From Rapidithrix thailandica (GTDB lineage: Bacteria; Bacteroidota; Bacteroidia; Cytophagales; Flammeovirgaceae): 64,000 nt of DNA. The stretch lies in contig NZ_JBDKWZ010000015.1 of the NCBI RefSeq assembly GCF_039710355.1, positions 62,001 through 126,000 on the forward strand, written 5' to 3'. Under the pieces are notes generated by a model. That model saw only the letters and a program-made list of their open reading frames with translations, was not told the DNA's origin and made no database searches. The translations under genes were made by a program, and so were the position numbers. Of this stretch, positions 1 to 8,231 are shown piece by piece (the stretch's first letter is position 1; each line of letters starts with the position of its first letter).

Positions 1-1494
1 CTTACCAAAGTTACCTGGGTTTTTGATGAAACGGCTGAGCCAATTGTGGTTACCGCTAATTTTGGTGACCCGGTAAGGCGGGTCTTTGAGCGGTTAGGTT
101 TTCATGAAGTCGTTGTGACTTTGGAAGGAGAGGAGGGTTGCTCGGTTACTTACACGAAAAAGGATGTTGAAGTGTACGCTACCCCTGAAGTGGAATTTAC
201 TTTTACGGAATTATGTGACGGCAATATCCGGTTTACCGATAATTCTGTCTTAAACGGTACGAGTGTGGAGGAAAGTGCTTACCAATGGGATTTTGATAAC
301 GATGGCAATACGGATGCTACCGGGAAAGAAGTTGAGGTATCCCGTGATACTTACTTCCCTGAAAACGGAGAGTCTTACCCTGTCATCTTAACACTTTTAA
401 CCACTGAGGGTTGTACGGCTACGGCTTCCCGGGAGGTTGAAATTGAAGTAACTAAGTTTGTGGAAGGAGACAAGGACAGGGTGGTTTGTGCTGGAGAAAA
501 CATTACAATTATCGCCAAAGGGGGGGATCTATACCATTTAAGATTAAAAGGAGATAATAATCCGAATCCGATTGCTAGTAACCCCGATGGATCGTTCACT
601 TTTAACCCCGAAGATTTTAGTTTGAAAAAAACTCAAACTTATATAGTGGAAATCGTGGAAGTTATTGGGGGTGAAAAGTGTATTCTTAGTGAAGAAGTGA
701 ATGTGACGGTAATCAAATTTCAGCTTGCCGCTGAACTGGAAGATCAGGAGGTATGTGGTGGAGAGCCCATTACCTTTGATGCGGCCATCGCCGATCCCGG
801 TGCTTATGACCGAGTAATTTATGAATGGTCCGATGAAACAACGGTAGTCCAAAGAAGCACAGCTTCCACATTGACAGTTACCGAAAGTGGAGAGTATTCT
901 GTGGTAATTTCTGCAGAGAAGCTAGGGCTTACTTGTCAATCTGAAGAACTAACGGTATCGGCACTTTTTTACACGGTACCATCATCGACTTTACCGGATA
1001 CGGTCATTCGCCATTGTTTTGAAACACAAGAGGTATTGACCCTGAATGCGGCTGTGGAAGGTGGTGGAAACTATGCTTATAAATGGGAGCATTCGAATGA
1101 GACTACGCCTTCAGTAGACATAAGGGATGGTGGAGAGTACATCGTCACCATTACGGATTTAGGTAATGCTTTGCAATGCGTAAGGACAGATACGGTAGTG
1201 GTGGAAGCGGTTTGTCCGGTCCGGGTCTTTATGCCGGATGCCTTTACCCCTAACGGAGACGGGCTGAATGATACCTTTACGGCAAAGGGCGCTTTTTTCA
1301 GAAATTACCGCTTGACGATCTTTAACCGTTGGGGAGAAGTTATCTATCGCACCAATAAGCCGGAAGAGGGCTGGGACGGTACCTACCTGGGTGAACTCAT
1401 GCCATCGGGCGTATTTCCGTATATGCTGGAATTCATCGCGGAATGGGATGGGGAAAAGCATACCCAGTACGGGCATGTGACACTGGTGCGGTAA
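1..1494 (+). CDS. Secreted PKD/Ig-like protein, C-terminal part, with type IX (type B) sorting domain
   Basis: The frame is open from base 1, so the true start lies outside the window; the GTG at 46 is internal. 497 codons are visible. A PKD-like domain sits near visible residues 61-145 (motif YQWDFDNDG), followed by further Ig-like beta-sandwich repeats with scattered cysteines. The last 90 or so residues are a gliding-motility-type C-terminal sorting domain: PDAFTPNGDGLND, then NRWGEVIY, GWDGTY and PSGVFPY. Such domains direct proteins through the type IX secretion system of Bacteroidota to the cell surface or medium (family knowledge). The role is probably adhesion or matrix, but nothing catalytic is visible. 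It converges with gyrB across a shared hairpin terminator. Confidence 0.85.
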   Translation, partial: LTKVTWVFDETAEPIVVTANFGDPVRRVFERLGFHEVVVTLEGEEGCSVTYTKKDVEVYATPEVEFTFTELCDGNIRFTDNSVLNGTSVEESAYQWDFDNDGNTDATGKEVEVSRDTYFPENGESYPVILTLLTTEGCTATASREVEIEVTKFVEGDKDRVVCAGENITIIAKGGDLYHLRLKGDNNPNPIASNPDGSFTFNPEDFSLKKTQTYIVEIVEVIGGEKCILSEEVNVTVIKFQLAAELEDQEVCGGEPITFDAAIADPGAYDRVIYEWSDETTVVQRSTASTLTVTESGEYSVVISAEKLGLTCQSEELTVSALFYTVPSSTLPDTVIRHCFETQEVLTLNAAVEGGGNYAYKWEHSNETTPSVDIRDGGEYIVTITDLGNALQCVRTDTVVVEAVCPVRVFMPDAFTPNGDGLNDTFTAKGAFFRNYRLTIFNRWGEVIYRTNKPEEGWDGTYLGELMPSGVFPYMLEFIAEWDGEKHTQYGHVTLVR

Positions 1495-1518
1495 TCGAAG
1501 AAACCGTTGTGTACAAAA

Positions 1519-1550
1519 AAACCTTCCGGGTGCTAAAGCCCGGAAGGTTT
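1519..1550. terminator. Bidirectional hairpin terminator between the secreted protein and gyrB
   Basis: Perfect 12-bp arms (1519-1530 and 1539-1550) with an 8-nt loop. Read on the minus strand, the right-hand exit is a run of T residues, so it should terminate gyrB well; the plus-strand exit is only moderately T-rich. The arm begins AAACCTTCC, as do two hairpins at 47315 and 48541. Confidence 0.8.
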
Positions 1551-1572
1551 CTCATATATAATGAAGGATTAC

Positions 1573-3516
1573 CTAAACGTCCAAGTTGGCGTATTTGGCA
1601 TTCTTCTCAATAAATTCCCTTCTTGGCGCCACTTCATCACCCATCAGCATAGAGAACAAGTGGTCTGCTACTGCCGCCGATTCTATGTCCACACGTTTCA
1701 AGGTACGGGTTTCGGGGTTCATGGTAGTGGCCCACAGTTGTTCGGGATCCATCTCACCAAGACCTTTGTAACGCTGAATATTTACATTGGCTTCTTTTTC
1801 GCCCGCCAGTTCTTTCACGGCAATATCCCGCTCGTCATCGTTCCAGCAATAGCGTTCTTGTTTTCCTTTTTTCACTAAGTACAAAGGAGGTTGCGCAATG
1901 TATAAGTAACCGTTTTCGATCAAGTCTTTCATATACCGGAAGAAGAACGTCAAGATCAAGGTCCGGATGTGGCTTCCGTCCACATCGGCATCCGTCATGA
2001 TGATGATTTTATGATAACGAAGCTTCTCCATGTTCACGGCTTTTTCGTCTTCTTCCGTGCCGAAAGATACCCCCAAAGCAGTGATCATGTTTTTGATCTC
2101 ATCGTTATCATAAATTTTATGCTCCTGAGCTTTTTCCACGTTGAGGATCTTACCTCTCAAAGGCAGGATGGCCTGGAAATTCCGGTCACGGCCTTGTTTT
2201 GCCGAACCTCCTGCAGAGTCTCCCTCTACCAGGTACAATTCACATCTGCCCGGATCTTTTTCCGAACAGTCAGACAGTTTACCGGGAAGGCCGGTTCCGG
2301 TAAGCACATTTTTCCGTTGTACCATTTCCCGGGCTTTGCGGGCAGCATGTCTTGCTTGTGCAGCAACGATCACTTTTTGTACGATGGACTTGGCTTCTTT
2401 CGGATGTTCTTCCAAGTAGATATTAAGCACTTCTCCCACACAAGAATCCACTGCGCCTAAGGCTTCCGAGTTTCCGAGTTTGGTTTTGGTTTGGCCTTCG
2501 AATTGAGGTTCCGGTACTTTGACCGAGACTATGGCAGTCAGTCCTTCACGGAAGTCATCTCCGGCAATGTCCACTTTTACTTTGTCCAGGGAGCCGGACT
2601 TTTCGGCATACGCTTTCAAAGAGCGGGTCAAAGCCCTACGGAAACCGGAAACGTGCGTTCCGCCTTCGTGAGTATTGATGTTGTTTACATAAGAATGTAC
2701 ATTCTCAGAGTAGGAGCTGTTGTAAGTCAAGGCTACCTGTACGGCAATAGAGCCTTTCATCCCTTCCATATAGATAGGCTCGGGCAGGAGTGTGGTACGG
2801 GTAGAGTCCAAGTACGTTACAAATTCTTTCAGACCTCCCTCCGAGAAGAAATCTTCGTGATAAGCTTCTCCGTTTTCATCCTTCTCGCGGTGGTCCGTCA
2901 ATTTGATCCGGATGCCGGCATTGAGATAGGCTAATTCCTGAAGACGGGAAACGATCGTTTCCGTATTGAATTCATGAACGGTGAAGATCGAATTGTCCGG
3001 CCAAAAATGTACCGTGGTACCGGTGATATCCGTTTCTCCGATTTGTTTTACATCGTATTGAGGTTTACCGATTTTATATTCCTGTTGGAATATTTTATGA
3101 TCCCGGTGTACCGTGACTTTCATGTCACTGGAAAGTGCGTTCACACAAGAAACCCCTACACCATGCAATCCCCCGGAAACTTTATAGGTATCTTTGTCGA
3201 ATTTTCCCCCGGCATGCAAAACGGTCATTACGACTTCCAATGCCGACTTCTTTTCTTTGGGGTGGATATCCGTAGGAATCCCCCGGCCATTATCTGTGAC
3301 AGATACAGAATTGTCTTCATGCACTTCTACATGAATTTCCGTACAGTACCCGGCCATGGCTTCGTCAATGGAGTTGTCCACTACCTCCCAGATCAGGTGG
3401 TGTAAACCTTTAAACCCAATGTCACCAATGTACATGGCAGGTCTTTTCCGGACTGCCTCTAATCCTTCAAGGATTTGAATATTTCCAGCTGAATAGTTTT
3501 GTTTATTCTCTTCCAT
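1573..3516 (-). CDS. gyrB: DNA gyrase subunit B
   Basis: 647 residues, the usual length for Bacteroidota GyrB without the extra insert of enterobacterial enzymes. The GHKL ATPase domain is complete: ATP/Mg-binding Asn in EVVDNSIDEA (about residues 44-53), DNGRGIP at 75-81 and the GGLHGVG loop at 115-121. The transducer domain follows, then the TOPRIM domain with EGDSAGGSAKQGRD and the DADVDGSHI metal site. The C-terminus RREFIEKNAKYANLDV is typical of GyrB rather than ParE in this phylum. The protein drives ATP-dependent negative supercoiling together with GyrA, which is not in the window. The ATG at 3516 is preceded by a good phylum-type promoter. Transcribed alone. Confidence 0.97.
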   Translation of the reverse strand: MEENKQNYSAGNIQILEGLEAVRKRPAMYIGDIGFKGLHHLIWEVVDNSIDEAMAGYCTEIHVEVHEDNSVSVTDNGRGIPTDIHPKEKKSALEVVMTVLHAGGKFDKDTYKVSGGLHGVGVSCVNALSSDMKVTVHRDHKIFQQEYKIGKPQYDVKQIGETDITGTTVHFWPDNSIFTVHEFNTETIVSRLQELAYLNAGIRIKLTDHREKDENGEAYHEDFFSEGGLKEFVTYLDSTRTTLLPEPIYMEGMKGSIAVQVALTYNSSYSENVHSYVNNINTHEGGTHVSGFRRALTRSLKAYAEKSGSLDKVKVDIAGDDFREGLTAIVSVKVPEPQFEGQTKTKLGNSEALGAVDSCVGEVLNIYLEEHPKEAKSIVQKVIVAAQARHAARKAREMVQRKNVLTGTGLPGKLSDCSEKDPGRCELYLVEGDSAGGSAKQGRDRNFQAILPLRGKILNVEKAQEHKIYDNDEIKNMITALGVSFGTEEDEKAVNMEKLRYHKIIIMTDADVDGSHIRTLILTFFFRYMKDLIENGYLYIAQPPLYLVKKGKQERYCWNDDERDIAVKELAGEKEANVNIQRYKGLGEMDPEQLWATTMNPETRTLKRVDIESAAVADHLFSMLMGDEVAPRREFIEKNAKYANLDV

Positions 3517-3536
3517 AGATTATAGTTCAACACCTG

Positions 3537-3567
3537 CAAAAATAACATTTATCGCTTATTTTTCAAC
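3537..3567 (-). promoter_or_regulatory. gyrB promoter
   Basis: On the minus strand: GTTG, 19 bp, then TATTTTTG, matching the Bacteroidota primary sigma pattern TTTG-N19-TAnnTTTG. The start point would be about 10-15 bp upstream of the gyrB ATG, so the leader is very short. Confidence 0.75.
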
Positions 3568-4207
3568 TAAATTCTTAAGAAGTCCTGCTTATTTCATTGG
3601 ACTTTCGCTGTGAGAAGAACCCCGGGTGTAATTTGTTTAGAATAGATTTTTCCAAAGTGTAATTTACGGAATTTCACCTGTATTGCATGCAGTTTTGTCA
3701 TATTGTTTTTTTGAACAGGTCTGTGTGGTAGCCTCATAAACCCTGAAACAGTGAATTCCCTGCAATCAGGGTATTTGGTCAGGGGAGCGGTTTTGGGGAA
3801 AAGTATAAGTTGAAGTGGTTTACACGTATGGTTTTTGACCGAACATGGAATCAAAACCGGCTCGTCAAGACACTTTTTGAAAAGAATAGCCAAAGCTATT
3901 GTTGAAAAAAGTAACACAGAGGAGGCCTTTTTGAAACATTTTTCAGGAAAAGGAAAAAGTTTAATTCACTTCATTTTTAAAGAAGGAAATTAACTTTAAT
4001 GATAGCCTTAATAATATGTTTTTTAAAGAATAATTTTTAAGATTGTAGTAAAATGATATCTCTTCCGGGGCATCCGTTCAAAATGGCTTTAAGCATTTGA
4101 GTACTTGGCAACTGCTTGAAAATTAGATGGCTGAAAAATGCGGCTTTTAAGATCCTCTGAAGGGTTTAACAAATACAATTAAACTAATAAACTAAACTTT
4201 TCAATTC
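3568..4207. other. Intergenic region holding copy A of a dispersed repeat
   Basis: 640 bp between divergent gyrB and the SpoIIE-type gene. No convincing gene: a 107-codon minus-strand frame at 3594-3917 has no recognisable domain and overlaps the repeat. The right half is very A/T-rich and should contain the promoter of the downstream gene, though no strong match stands out. Confidence 0.6.
3810..3975. repeat. Dispersed intergenic repeat, copy A (166 bp)
   Basis: Aligns by eye over its whole length with 41037-41203, roughly nine bases in ten identical with one single-base gap. Shared landmarks in order: TTGAAGTGGTTTACAC, TGGAATCAAAA, AGAATAGCCAAAGCTATTG (with a small inverted repeat AATAGC/GCTATT), GAGGAGGC, TTTTTCAGGAAAA, AATTCACTTCATT. 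Frames differ between copies by stops and the gap, so it does not look protein-coding. No terminal inverted repeats or target duplications were recognised. Confidence 0.8.
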
Positions 4208-6391
4208 TTGAATTTCTTTTTCACCAATCGTTTTGGCAATGCTTCATTTATTCTCTATTCTCTTGTTTGGATAGCAGGACTTTGCTGTGTTTATAGTCAA
4301 GTGAGAGGCCAAGAGGAGTATCATGGCCGGGCGACTTATGAAACGGGAGGGGCTGCTGCACTGACAACGCTTCAAGTGAACCTCAAAACCGTGACTACAG
4401 ACGCAGAAGGCTTTTTTAAGATAGACCTTTCTTCCAGCCCCAAAGCGATGGAGGTGGAGCGAAGGGGCTACCGGATCAAACGATGGGGCGTTCGTGGAAA
4501 AGAACTCGATGTATTGCTGGCTAGGACAGTTTACTTGATGAATGGTCTGGTGACAGATGAAATGGAATTACCTCAATCACAAATTGAAGTGATATTCCGA
4601 CAAGAAAAAGAACAATTGAAAGCAATAACGGGTAGCGATGGAGTTTTTCATTTGAAAGTTTCTCCGGAATTTAATTTTGCTCAACCTTTTGAATTGCTCG
4701 TCAATCAACAAACTATACCCGGAGAAAATATTTCTTTTTTAGACGATTTTGGTTTTGCAAAAATCAAACTCCTGCCTTCATCAAATCCTTCCAAACCGTG
4801 GGTAGTGTTATCCGAAAAGGGTGAACCGGTGGCCGGCAAAGAAGTGACGGTCAATCACCGTGTATTCCAAACCGGCAATGATGGTACCTTACTCAATTGG
4901 AACCGAGAAACGATAGCCGGAACCTTGCATTTTCAAGAATTTCAAGTGGTGAGAGTGGACTCCGGCACACATGCCATTCGAGTGTATGTACGGGAGAATG
5001 CAATCGTCCCTGTCGAGCCTGTGCTTGCCCCTGTTCAAAAGAAAGAAACGGTAACGGGGCTTGCTACTATTGACAAACAAAATACCGAAGCGAAACCCGG
5101 TGAATCCCAGGATATTGTCATGGATTTTTCAGCCATAAAAGAGTTGTTGAAACAAATGGAGGAGCAAGAGCAGTTGGATATCACGTTAATTCACCAACGG
5201 ATCGAGGAAGTGGCCGGGGCTTTGGAGTTGAGTCAGGCATTGACCCCTTCGGAGAGGGCTTATTTTTTGTCGTATTTGGAGCGTTTGCAAAGCCTGTTAA
5301 ATGCCCGGAAACAAGAATTTTCTTTTGAGCAGGAACAGACGCAGGCCTTGATAGACAGAATGCGAAAACACTTGTCAGAGAAAGATTCCTTACAACTTTT
5401 GGCCGAGAAGCATTTGGAACGGGTCCGCTTCGAACAGGAAGAAACCGTGCGTCAGTTTCAAAAAGAATTGTTAGTAGTGTCCGGCATCAGTGTGTTTTGT
5501 ATTCTTATGACATTGGGCTTTTTCGTAATCAGCAGGCGTATCCGGAAGCAAAAACAAGAGATTGTACGGCAGGCAACGGATTTACAACAACTGAATGCTC
5601 TTGTGCTGGAAAAAAATCAAGATATCACTGACAGTATCCATTATGCACAAACGATTCAGGCTGCCATTCTCCCCGATCCTAAAGCCATTGCGGAAGCGAT
5701 AGATGACTATTTTATCCTTTACCAACCCAAAGATATTGTCTCCGGAGATTTTTATTGGTTTTCGCACCTTCCGGCAAATCAAAATTCTCCTGCCAAAACC
5801 CTGTTGGCTGCCGTGGATTGTACCGGGCATGGGGTTCCCGGGGCCTTTATGTCCATGATTGGCAATACCTTGCTCAACGAAATAGTCAACCACCGGAAAA
5901 TCAATGCCTCGGATTGTATCTTGGAATTATTAGATAAGCGGATTATCCGGGCCTTGCAACAATACGAAACGGAAAACCGGGATGGAATGGACGTATGTCT
6001 TTGTATTATTGAAAACCTGGATCGCGACACCCGGAAGGTGACTTTTACAGGAGCAAAAAGACCTTTGTATTATACCATAAAGGATAAAGTGGAAGTGATC
6101 AAAGGAGATCGTAAATCGATAGGAGGCTTGATCTATCAGAACAAGTCGTTTACCAAACACGAACTGGTCCTTAAAAAGGGAACCCGTCTTTACCTAACTT
6201 CGGACGGATATGCCGATCAAAATAACCCGGAGTATAAAAAAATCGGTTCCCGGCAATTCAAAACCTTTTTAGAAGAAATCAATACATTGCCGATGGCCCA
6301 ACAAAAATCTCAGTTGGAAAAAAGACTGCGCAACCATCAACAGAGTGCAGAACAACGGGATGATATTCTGATCATGGGGGTGAAGTTATAG
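4208..6391 (+). CDS. Membrane-bound SpoIIE/PP2C-type serine phosphatase
   Basis: 727 residues if started at the TTG at 4208; no in-frame ATG precedes the hydrophobic N-terminal signal segment, the next Met (about residue 81) would remove it, and so TTG is preferred. After the signal come carboxypeptidase-regulatory-like beta domains (about 35-110 and 110-190), a charged coiled-coil region (about 310-410), one membrane segment (about 417-440), and a SpoIIE phosphatase domain (about 480-727). That domain begins with ITDSIHYAQTIQAAILP and carries the metal-binding motifs SGDFYW, AAVDCTGHGVPGAF and RDDILIMGVKL. The family dephosphorylates Ser/Thr proteins such as anti-sigma antagonists; the partner is unknown. 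Arranged convergently with the next gene, only 22 bp apart. Confidence 0.85.
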   Translation: MNFFFTNRFGNASFILYSLVWIAGLCCVYSQVRGQEEYHGRATYETGGAAALTTLQVNLKTVTTDAEGFFKIDLSSSPKAMEVERRGYRIKRWGVRGKELDVLLARTVYLMNGLVTDEMELPQSQIEVIFRQEKEQLKAITGSDGVFHLKVSPEFNFAQPFELLVNQQTIPGENISFLDDFGFAKIKLLPSSNPSKPWVVLSEKGEPVAGKEVTVNHRVFQTGNDGTLLNWNRETIAGTLHFQEFQVVRVDSGTHAIRVYVRENAIVPVEPVLAPVQKKETVTGLATIDKQNTEAKPGESQDIVMDFSAIKELLKQMEEQEQLDITLIHQRIEEVAGALELSQALTPSERAYFLSYLERLQSLLNARKQEFSFEQEQTQALIDRMRKHLSEKDSLQLLAEKHLERVRFEQEETVRQFQKELLVVSGISVFCILMTLGFFVISRRIRKQKQEIVRQATDLQQLNALVLEKNQDITDSIHYAQTIQAAILPDPKAIAEAIDDYFILYQPKDIVSGDFYWFSHLPANQNSPAKTLLAAVDCTGHGVPGAFMSMIGNTLLNEIVNHRKINASDCILELLDKRIIRALQQYETENRDGMDVCLCIIENLDRDTRKVTFTGAKRPLYYTIKDKVEVIKGDRKSIGGLIYQNKSFTKHELVLKKGTRLYLTSDGYADQNNPEYKKIGSRQFKTFLEEINTLPMAQQKSQLEKRLRNHQQSAEQRDDILIMGVKL

Positions 6392-6413
6392 TAAATAAGC
6401 ATGTGAAAATATT

Positions 6414-6893
6414 CTATGGGCTGTTGAACAAGGCTCTTTCCAATACTTCATGGCAAATGTTTACTTGTTTATTGAAATTTATCAATGTTACCCAATAATT
6501 GATCAGACCTGTAAGGAGGGCAAAAATCCAATACAGAGGGTTGGTACCCCAAAGAAGAAATAACAAGGTGAAAAATAAGGAAAATACGCAGCTGCTTACC
6601 AAAATGACTTTAGTACTGTAGAAAAGTTGATACTGTACAAACAATAAAGATCCGGTAGTGGTATCCGAAAACTTCCCTTTGATCAGGGGTAAAAAATTGC
6701 TGGGAACCTTTACTTTCCGGGAAAGGGTGAAGGCGTTTTCCCGGATATTTCCATGAAAAAGCTTTAACGGACTATCCACCTCCGCTTTTTGAGTTGAATA
6801 GTCCGTAATTGTACATCGCATTAATTGCCGGATTGCCTCTTTGTGCGAGTACGGGAGCACCAAAGTTCTTTTTTTGACTGGAAGTAAGTGCAT
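6414..6893 (-). CDS. Hypothetical membrane protein with two transmembrane segments
   Basis: 159 residues, not recognised. The N-terminal half is soluble and basic; two hydrophobic segments follow at about residues 94-115 and 118-140 (LFFTLLFLLWG; WIFALLTGLINYW), then a short tail ending near VLERALFNSP. The ATG at 6893 lies 33 bp... downstream in transcription of ridA's stop, so it may be co-transcribed with ridA. Plausible topology: N-terminus in the cytoplasm with a hairpin in the inner membrane. No function is proposed. Confidence 0.6.
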   Translation of the reverse strand: MHLLPVKKRTLVLPYSHKEAIRQLMRCTITDYSTQKAEVDSPLKLFHGNIRENAFTLSRKVKVPSNFLPLIKGKFSDTTTGSLLFVQYQLFYSTKVILVSSCVFSLFFTLLFLLWGTNPLYWIFALLTGLINYWVTLINFNKQVNICHEVLERALFNSP

Positions 6894-6925
6894 TTATTTA
6901 ATTAAAGAAAATTACCTTCCCGTAT

Positions 6926-7303
6926 TTACCGCACTGCGATACACGAAATTTCCACATTCACATCTTTAGGCAATCTAGCTACTTCCACAGTTTCGCGGGC
7001 CGGTGCCTGAGTGTTGAAATATTCCCCATATACCTGGTTGATTTCCACAAAGTTACCCATATCTTTGACAAAGATCGAGCACTTAACCACATGGTCGAAC
7101 GACAAGCCTGCTTCTTCCAGGATGTATTGCAAATTGCGCATTACCTGATGAGTTTCTTCCTGAATGCTACCGGAAATTAACTCTCCCGTGGCTTGGTTGA
7201 TTGGAATTTGGCCGGATACATATAAGGTGTCTCCTGCCATTACAGCTTGGCTATAAGGACCGATCGGTGCAGGCGCTTTCTCACTGTTGACGATTTTTTT
7301 CAT
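6926..7303 (-). CDS. ridA: RidA family enamine/imine deaminase
   Basis: 125 residues, full length for the YjgF/YER057c/UK114 family. Start MKKIVNSEKAPAPIGPYSQA is diagnostic, followed by YVSGQIPINQATGEL, the NLQYILEEAG helix and the active-site region APARETVEVARLP with the catalytic Arg (RidA Arg105 equivalent), then VEISCIAV at the end. These trimeric cytosolic proteins hydrolyse reactive 2-aminoacrylate and related imines made by PLP enzymes such as threonine dehydratase. ATG at 7303. Confidence 0.95.
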   Translation of the reverse strand: MKKIVNSEKAPAPIGPYSQAVMAGDTLYVSGQIPINQATGELISGSIQEETHQVMRNLQYILEEAGLSFDHVVKCSIFVKDMGNFVEINQVYGEYFNTQAPARETVEVARLPKDVNVEISCIAVR

Positions 7304-7656
7304 TGTTGGTTTAATTTTTTTATATGAAATAGGTTGAATTTCAATTGTTTATAAATAATTTCCCTGGCTTGTGTTTTTAAGAATATTTTGGTATTTAGCG
7401 AAAGGAATTACTAAAAAAACGCTTTCAAAGTTAGTGCATCGGATGCTTCTTATGAAATTGGATTCATAAATGTTTGAAGAGCTGCTTGGGTCAGTAGAAT
7501 AATAGAAGAGAAAGGCCAAAACAAAGGACTCCGGAGAAGCCTGCAAAAGGAACTGATGTATGTGTTTCCCCGACCGGCATTAGCAAGAATCTTGTAGTAC
7601 TTAAAGGGATATCTTAAACAGGTATATTATTTTTTATAAACTAAACTTGAAAAACC
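7304..7656. other. Intergenic region between ridA and the coiled-coil lipoprotein
   Basis: 353 bp between divergent genes. A 65-codon minus frame at 7349-7546 has no recognisable features. The right end, an AT-rich stretch before 7657, is the likely promoter region of the lipoprotein gene. No repeat or RNA was recognised. Confidence 0.5.
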
Positions 7657-8094
7657 ATGAATTCAGTAAAGTCTATGACAGCCATCTTAAGCAGTGTGCT
7701 TATGTTCTTCGTCTTTGCTTGTAGTCCTCAGCAAAACGAGGAAAAAAAAGATGATATGAAAGAATTGGAAGCTCAACTAATGGAACAAAAGAAAGAGATT
7801 GTTTCTGACATCAATGCGTCTATCCTCAAGGTGGAAAAAAAATTGGCCGTGCTTGAAGAAAAGTTGCAAGCAGAGGAGTTAGAGGAAGAGCTGAAACAAC
7901 AACTGGAAGGCACTAAAGAAAAGCTAACCATGCAAAAAGACAACTTGGAAAGCCAACTTCAAAAAGTAGAAACCGTGACCAACGAGAATCTGGAGGTATT
8001 CAAAAATGAAATAGCCAGTCAGACAGTTGCCATCGATCAAGAGTTGGACAAGCTTTCGGAAGATATGAAAGGCTTGATTTCCAAAGAAGATTAA
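7657..8094 (+). CDS. Small coiled-coil lipoprotein
   Basis: 145 residues. A type II signal peptide ends in FVFAC (lipobox, Cys about residue 22), so the mature protein is a lipoprotein. Nearly everything after it is one long charged heptad-rich coiled coil, rich in Glu, Lys and Gln, with no globular domain. It could be a periplasmic spacer or an Lpp-like structural protein; the family is not recognised. ATG at 7657 follows an A-rich leader usual for the phylum. It stands alone with its own terminator. Confidence 0.75.
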   Translation: MNSVKSMTAILSSVLMFFVFACSPQQNEEKKDDMKELEAQLMEQKKEIVSDINASILKVEKKLAVLEEKLQAEELEEELKQQLEGTKEKLTMQKDNLESQLQKVETVTNENLEVFKNEIASQTVAIDQELDKLSEDMKGLISKED

Positions 8095-8116
8095 AAAAAC
8101 GATAAACAGCCTACTG

Positions 8117-8152
8117 AAAAGCCATCCCAATTTTTATTGAGGGATGGCTTTT
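8117..8152 (+). terminator. Rho-independent terminator of the coiled-coil lipoprotein gene
   Basis: Perfect 12-bp arms AAAAGCCATCCC (8117-8128) and its complement (8141-8152) around a 12-nt loop; the arm itself ends in TTTT. Confidence 0.8.
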
Positions 8153-8231
8153 AACGGATGGTTTCTCTTTCATATAATAAATTTTGAGGAAGATGCAATC
8201 GACTAAAAATAGGGCATATATTCTCTTCTTC

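Noticed and set aside
1969..2460. 163-codon plus-strand frame inside gyrB.
   Set aside because: Antisense shadow of a long conserved gene; no independent support.
3594..3917. 107-codon minus-strand frame upstream of gyrB.
   Set aside because: Overlaps the dispersed repeat copy A, and the corresponding frame in copy B is interrupted; no conserved domain.
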